Below are positions 61,383 through 64,000 of a DNA stretch of 64,000 bases, in pieces. The notes beneath the pieces were generated by a model that saw only the letters and a program-made list of their open reading frames with translations, had not been told where the DNA came from and did no database searches. This stretch comes from an uncultured Phascolarctobacterium sp. (GTDB lineage Bacteria > Bacillota > Negativicutes > Acidaminococcales > Acidaminococcaceae): NCBI GenBank assembly GCA_905200645.1, contig CAJKLD010000010.1, forward strand, positions 3,866 to 67,865, written 5' to 3'. The stretch's first letter is position 1, and each line of letters starts with the position of its first letter. The position numbers and the translations under genes were made by a program.

Positions 61383-61414
61383 AAGCCGGAGAATTTGTTT
61401 ATCTCCGGCTTCTA
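61383..61414 (-). terminator. Terminator after the IS30 transposase
   Basis: AAGCCGGAGA and TCTCCGGCTT perfect 10-base arms around a nine-base loop. Confidence 0.75.
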
Positions 61415-61420
61415 CTTATA

Positions 61421-62750
61421 CTATTTGAATAATTTTAGTGTAAGGATTATTTCATCTGGAGGAATTTCTTTCATATACATTACTTCCATAAGCTTCTGCA
61501 TATCAGTGTCACCACGCTTAATTTCCTCTTTGAGCAATTCATAAGGGCTTTTGCCGCCAAAGATTTCGCGCTTCACACTGTTAATATGGTTCATTAAAAG
61601 GGTTATGTCTTCGCTTGTGAACGGGGCCAATGCTGGTTCCCTTAGGAATAGCATACCTAATGAACTCATGATTCTTCTCAGCACAACCTTTTTGCCAGCT
61701 TGCCATTGGATCACAATAATAAACCTTAGTGCGAATATCATTCTCTTTTGTATATTCAAGGTTAATATTATCCTTAAATTCACCACCATTATCTGTTAGA
61801 AAGATTTAAAATACTCTTCTAAAGCAGTCAAGGCCTAACTCATGCTCTAAATAACGGAAAATATTAACTACAGAAGATGCTTTGCCATCAGACAACAAGA
61901 ACATGAGCATTAAGTTATTGCGCCTGAATGTCATGGTTAAAATCCTCTTTCTAGAGGATTTTGTGCCTAAGACGGTATCCATTTCAACAACAGTGGAATC
62001 ATCCTCAAATTCAAGTAGATATTCCTTAAAGTCGCTATATTTACGTCCCACAAGATAAGCTTGTACTGCATAACCAGAAAGATCCTTCTTTCTAGACTTT
62101 CTTCTAGGTTTGTAGCCAACTTTACGTCTTAAATCAATATTTTTAATTGAAAAAAAGCCTTTTTCAATATAACTGTATATTGTTCTAATAGATACCGGAA
62201 TCTCTTCTTTATGTTGAGCCATTATATGTATTAAAGGCTGTCCTTTGTTAATTAATGGCGAGATTAACTTATCAAGGCGCTTTATATCTGCCTCAGTTAA
62301 GCGAGTTGCATTCCGTGTTCTAGAACGGTTCATTTTACTTCTTTTGTAAGCTGCTACGGCTGAGTAAAAGTATTTGTTCTTAATACACCTATCCTTGGAA
62401 CGGCAGTTATTGCAGAAGTAGGGGGGCTTTGTGAGTTCCAAGCAGTCAACTGCAAGGTATTTTTTACAAAACTTATGACAATATCCTGGATAATTTAATT
62501 TTCTGCAGCTCCTGCATAAATAGATACATCTTTTGTCGCCACAAACATTTCTTTCAAAACAATCTGTAACAAGCAAACAGTCATTACCAAATGAATATTG
62601 GTTAAATTGTTCTTCTCGATTAACCATAATCTCTCTAATAATTGTACTAGTATGCCTGTTCTGAGCTCTAGCTATGGCATTAATGGTTTTGCCGTTCATT
62701 AGGCCGCTTTCAATAGCAAGCCTGTCACTAAAATTCAGTGGTGCAGCCAT
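61421..62750 (-). pseudogene. IS30-family transposase with a nonsense codon and a frameshift
   Basis: The first 314 codons hold an IS30 helix-turn-helix, a Cys-rich zinc stretch (CLLVTDCFERNVCGD), and the first Asp of the DDE site in VVEMDTVLGTKS. A TAA at 61806-61808 interrupts, then the same frame continues with FLTDNGGEF (second Asp) and WQKGCAEKNHEF (Glu). Near 61625-61645 the frame shifts before LAPFTSEDITLLMNHINS, which ends at 61421. So the insertion element cannot move by itself. Confidence 0.85.
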
Positions 62751-62873
62751 GTTACTTCTTTCTAACAGCCTGTTTATATAGTCTAAAAACGGTTTTAAAC
62801 TGTCAATCTAATCGTAACATTGGCATTGCAATTTAATCAAAGCAAAGTAGGTGGTAATTTAAAAATGACCGCA

Positions 62874-63383
62874 CTAATAGAATGGTTGCAAATAATTGTA
62901 AAGTAGCTTTAGCAACACCAGCAACCAGTTGTAATGAAGCTCTTCTCTAAAATTGAGTAATAAGCTATTAGATAACACGAGCTTTAGGATGTTATCAGGG
63001 ATAAGAGACCAGCGTGTGTGTATTGTAACTAATAAAAGCCTACGAATATCGTATACCCATGACTTCCATCGTTTAATAGAATCAACAGAAGGGTAATTCT
63101 CGGATTCTTCATCAAAGGGGGTTATAATGCCTTCTAGAGCTACTTCAATAACCTCAGTAGCATATTGTTTATATGGAGTCAAGCAATCAGGAAGCTCATT
63201 ATGAAGAATGTTGCAGCAAGGGCAGTATAGTCTCCTTATTTTTAAAATTTTAACTGAGCCAACTTCAAGCTTCATATTGCGCGACCTGTAGTCGTAATGC
63301 TTAAGGCGACAGCCACAAATAGGACACACTGGCTCAGGCTCATTACTCTCACAGAAAAACACCAAGGTATTTCTTGAAGACAA
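62874..63383 (-). CDS. DUF6431-type zinc-finger protein of a mobile element
   Basis: 169 residues if it starts at TTG 63383. CPICGCRLKHY and CPCCNILHNELPD form a zinc finger; then CLTPYKQYATEVIEVA and VDSIKRWKSW. Such proteins occur with transposase-bearing elements. An ATG at 63408 gives MLIISNYNLVFKKYLGVFL in the other frame, a more typical start, and would need a +1 shift near 63351-63360. Function not known. Confidence 0.6.
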   Translation of the reverse strand: MSSRNTLVFFCESNEPEPVCPICGCRLKHYDYRSRNMKLEVGSVKILKIRRLYCPCCNILHNELPDCLTPYKQYATEVIEVALEGIITPFDEESENYPSVDSIKRWKSWVYDIRRLLLVTIHTRWSLIPDNILKLVLSNSLLLNFREELHYNWLLVLLKLLYNYLQPFY

Positions 63384-63669
63384 GATTGTAATTTGATATA
63401 ATTAACATGGTGATACACCACTAGATCTCAGAGAAGGGAATCCGCCAAGAAACACTGCTCTGAGATCTTCCTTTCATTAGAATAGATTAAATTTATTATA
63501 AAGTAATCAAGAAGAGCTCGTCAACGAAATCATAAAAGCTGATACAAATTATTATAAATGTGATACAGAATTTACAGGACTTCTTTTTGCAGAAGTCATT
63601 TAGACTGATGTGAAGAGGTCGTTTAGACACCTAAATATAAAACCCTCTAAACGATGACTTCATTTTATG
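63342..63669 (-). repeat. 328-base inverted repeat, right copy
   Basis: Reverse-complement match of 60727-61054. This copy runs on into the full DUF6431-type gene, so it is the more complete one. It holds that gene's promoter region, the AGATCTCAGAG dyad and the TCTAAACGA motif array at its outer end. Confidence 0.88.
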
Positions 63670-63680
63670 TTCATTTTATG

Positions 63681-63716
63681 AAGAGTTCAGGTGTGTAATT
63701 GCCTGAACTCTTTTTT
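63681..63716 (+). terminator. Terminator-like hairpin beyond the right repeat
   Basis: AAGAGTTCAGG and CCTGAACTC arms around a ten-base loop, followed by six T. Confidence 0.75.
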
Positions 63717-63999
63717 ACATCTGAAGAAAATTTAACATAATATACATTATCGGACGTAAAAGGACTACGTCCGATTTTTTATTTACTCTATTCTGCTGCC
63801 AATAGACATATGCATCAATAATATAATATAAAAAATCCGGTATAAATCCGGACTTTTCGTATTTTTTGTCATATTCTTTTTCTAGTTTTTCCCTTTCTGC
63901 TTTTAATTTTAGTTCTATTTCTGTTTCTTTTTCTGGACTATATCCAACTGAGCCCTTCCCGATTTGGTGGACACGAAAAAGCGAGAAAAAGTTGAATGA
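63715..63999 (-). CDS. Hypothetical protein, N-terminal part outside the window
   Basis: Open frame on the minus strand from the right edge to a TAA at 63715-63717, about 94 codons. A Lys/Glu-rich helix (PEKETEIELKLKAEREKLEK) is followed by SGFIPDFLYYIIDAYVYW. The last ~25 codons run through a terminator-like hairpin (63750-63780), so the tail may be a read-through of an older end. I do not recognise it. Confidence 0.35.
   Translation of the reverse strand, partial: SFNFFSLFRVHQIGKGSVGYSPEKETEIELKLKAEREKLEKEYDKKYEKSGFIPDFLYYIIDAYVYWQQNRVNKKSDVVLLRPIMYIMLNFLQM
63750..63780 (+). terminator. Terminator-like hairpin near the right edge
   Basis: TCGGACGT and ACGTCCGA perfect arms followed by six T. 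Confidence 0.7.
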
Positions 64000-64000
64000 A

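Noticed and set aside
1..64000. CRISPR array, prophage or anti-phage defence locus
   Set aside because: No regular direct-repeat array, no Cas, phage structural or recognised defence genes were found; the P-loop remnant at 60556-60687 is too short to assign to a toxin or defence system.

Overview
The window reads as chromosome of a diderm, anaerobic Firmicute, most likely Negativicutes (an Acidaminococcaceae/Phascolarctobacterium-like gut bacterium is a guess, not shown). The SRP/ribosome-maturation gene order (smc-ftsY-ylxM-ffh-rpsP-khpA-ylqD-rimM-trmD-rplS-lepB-ylqF-rnhB-yraN) with a ylqD gene is Firmicute. An outer-membrane-barrel remnant, TlpA- and NapH-like envelope redox proteins, several Na+-type symporters, pduL, nfnAB and lactate racemase fit an anaerobic diderm fermenter.

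Layout. 1-3025: end of trkH, then a LarA-type racemase with an L-2-hydroxyacid dehydrogenase. 3026-5649: XRE regulator with a palindrome in its leader, then what looks like the deletion scar of an exopolysaccharide (Pel-like) locus that keeps a GH114 gene. 5818-8938: panF-yhdT (minus strand), a membrane protein and a HAD phosphatase. 9023-24691: core block (radical SAM, DNA glycosylase, smc, SRP, ribosomal and RNA-modification genes, lepB, rnhB, comM). 24815-27525: ACT protein-hom-thrB; then tRNA-Pro(GGG). 27942-36076: zinc-ribbon protein, prfC, a CitA/DcuS-type two-component pair, a WecG/TagA glycosyltransferase, psd-pssA and a GT2.

36234-44235 is the most interesting metabolic part: HAD phosphatase, MTA/MTI phosphorylase, mtnA, ahcY, class II aldolase and mtaD, followed by nfnAB. 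Pocket residues in the phosphorylase (Asn207 where human MTAP has Asp) and in AhcY (Glu53/Lys55 where human SAHH has Thr/Glu) suggest that MTA, 5'-deoxyadenosine and SAH are deaminated first by MtaD and processed as inosine derivatives, with the pentose carbon leaving through an aldolase to DHAP.

44615-50494 is an accessory block of six secreted or lipoprotein genes, three ending in SH3-like domains, bordered by an IS3-family remnant. 50884-52407 (minus) is a compact thiol/Fe-S module: a 43-residue CxxC protein, a NapH-like polyferredoxin membrane protein and a TlpA lipoprotein. cstA, pduL, a secreted protein and an alanine/glycine symporter follow. From about 58.9 kb on the sequence is decayed and mobile: a DUF6125-type protein, a GNAT gene with an in-frame amber codon, P-loop remnants, a broken IS30 transposase, a DUF6431-type gene, and two 328-base near-identical inverted repeats.
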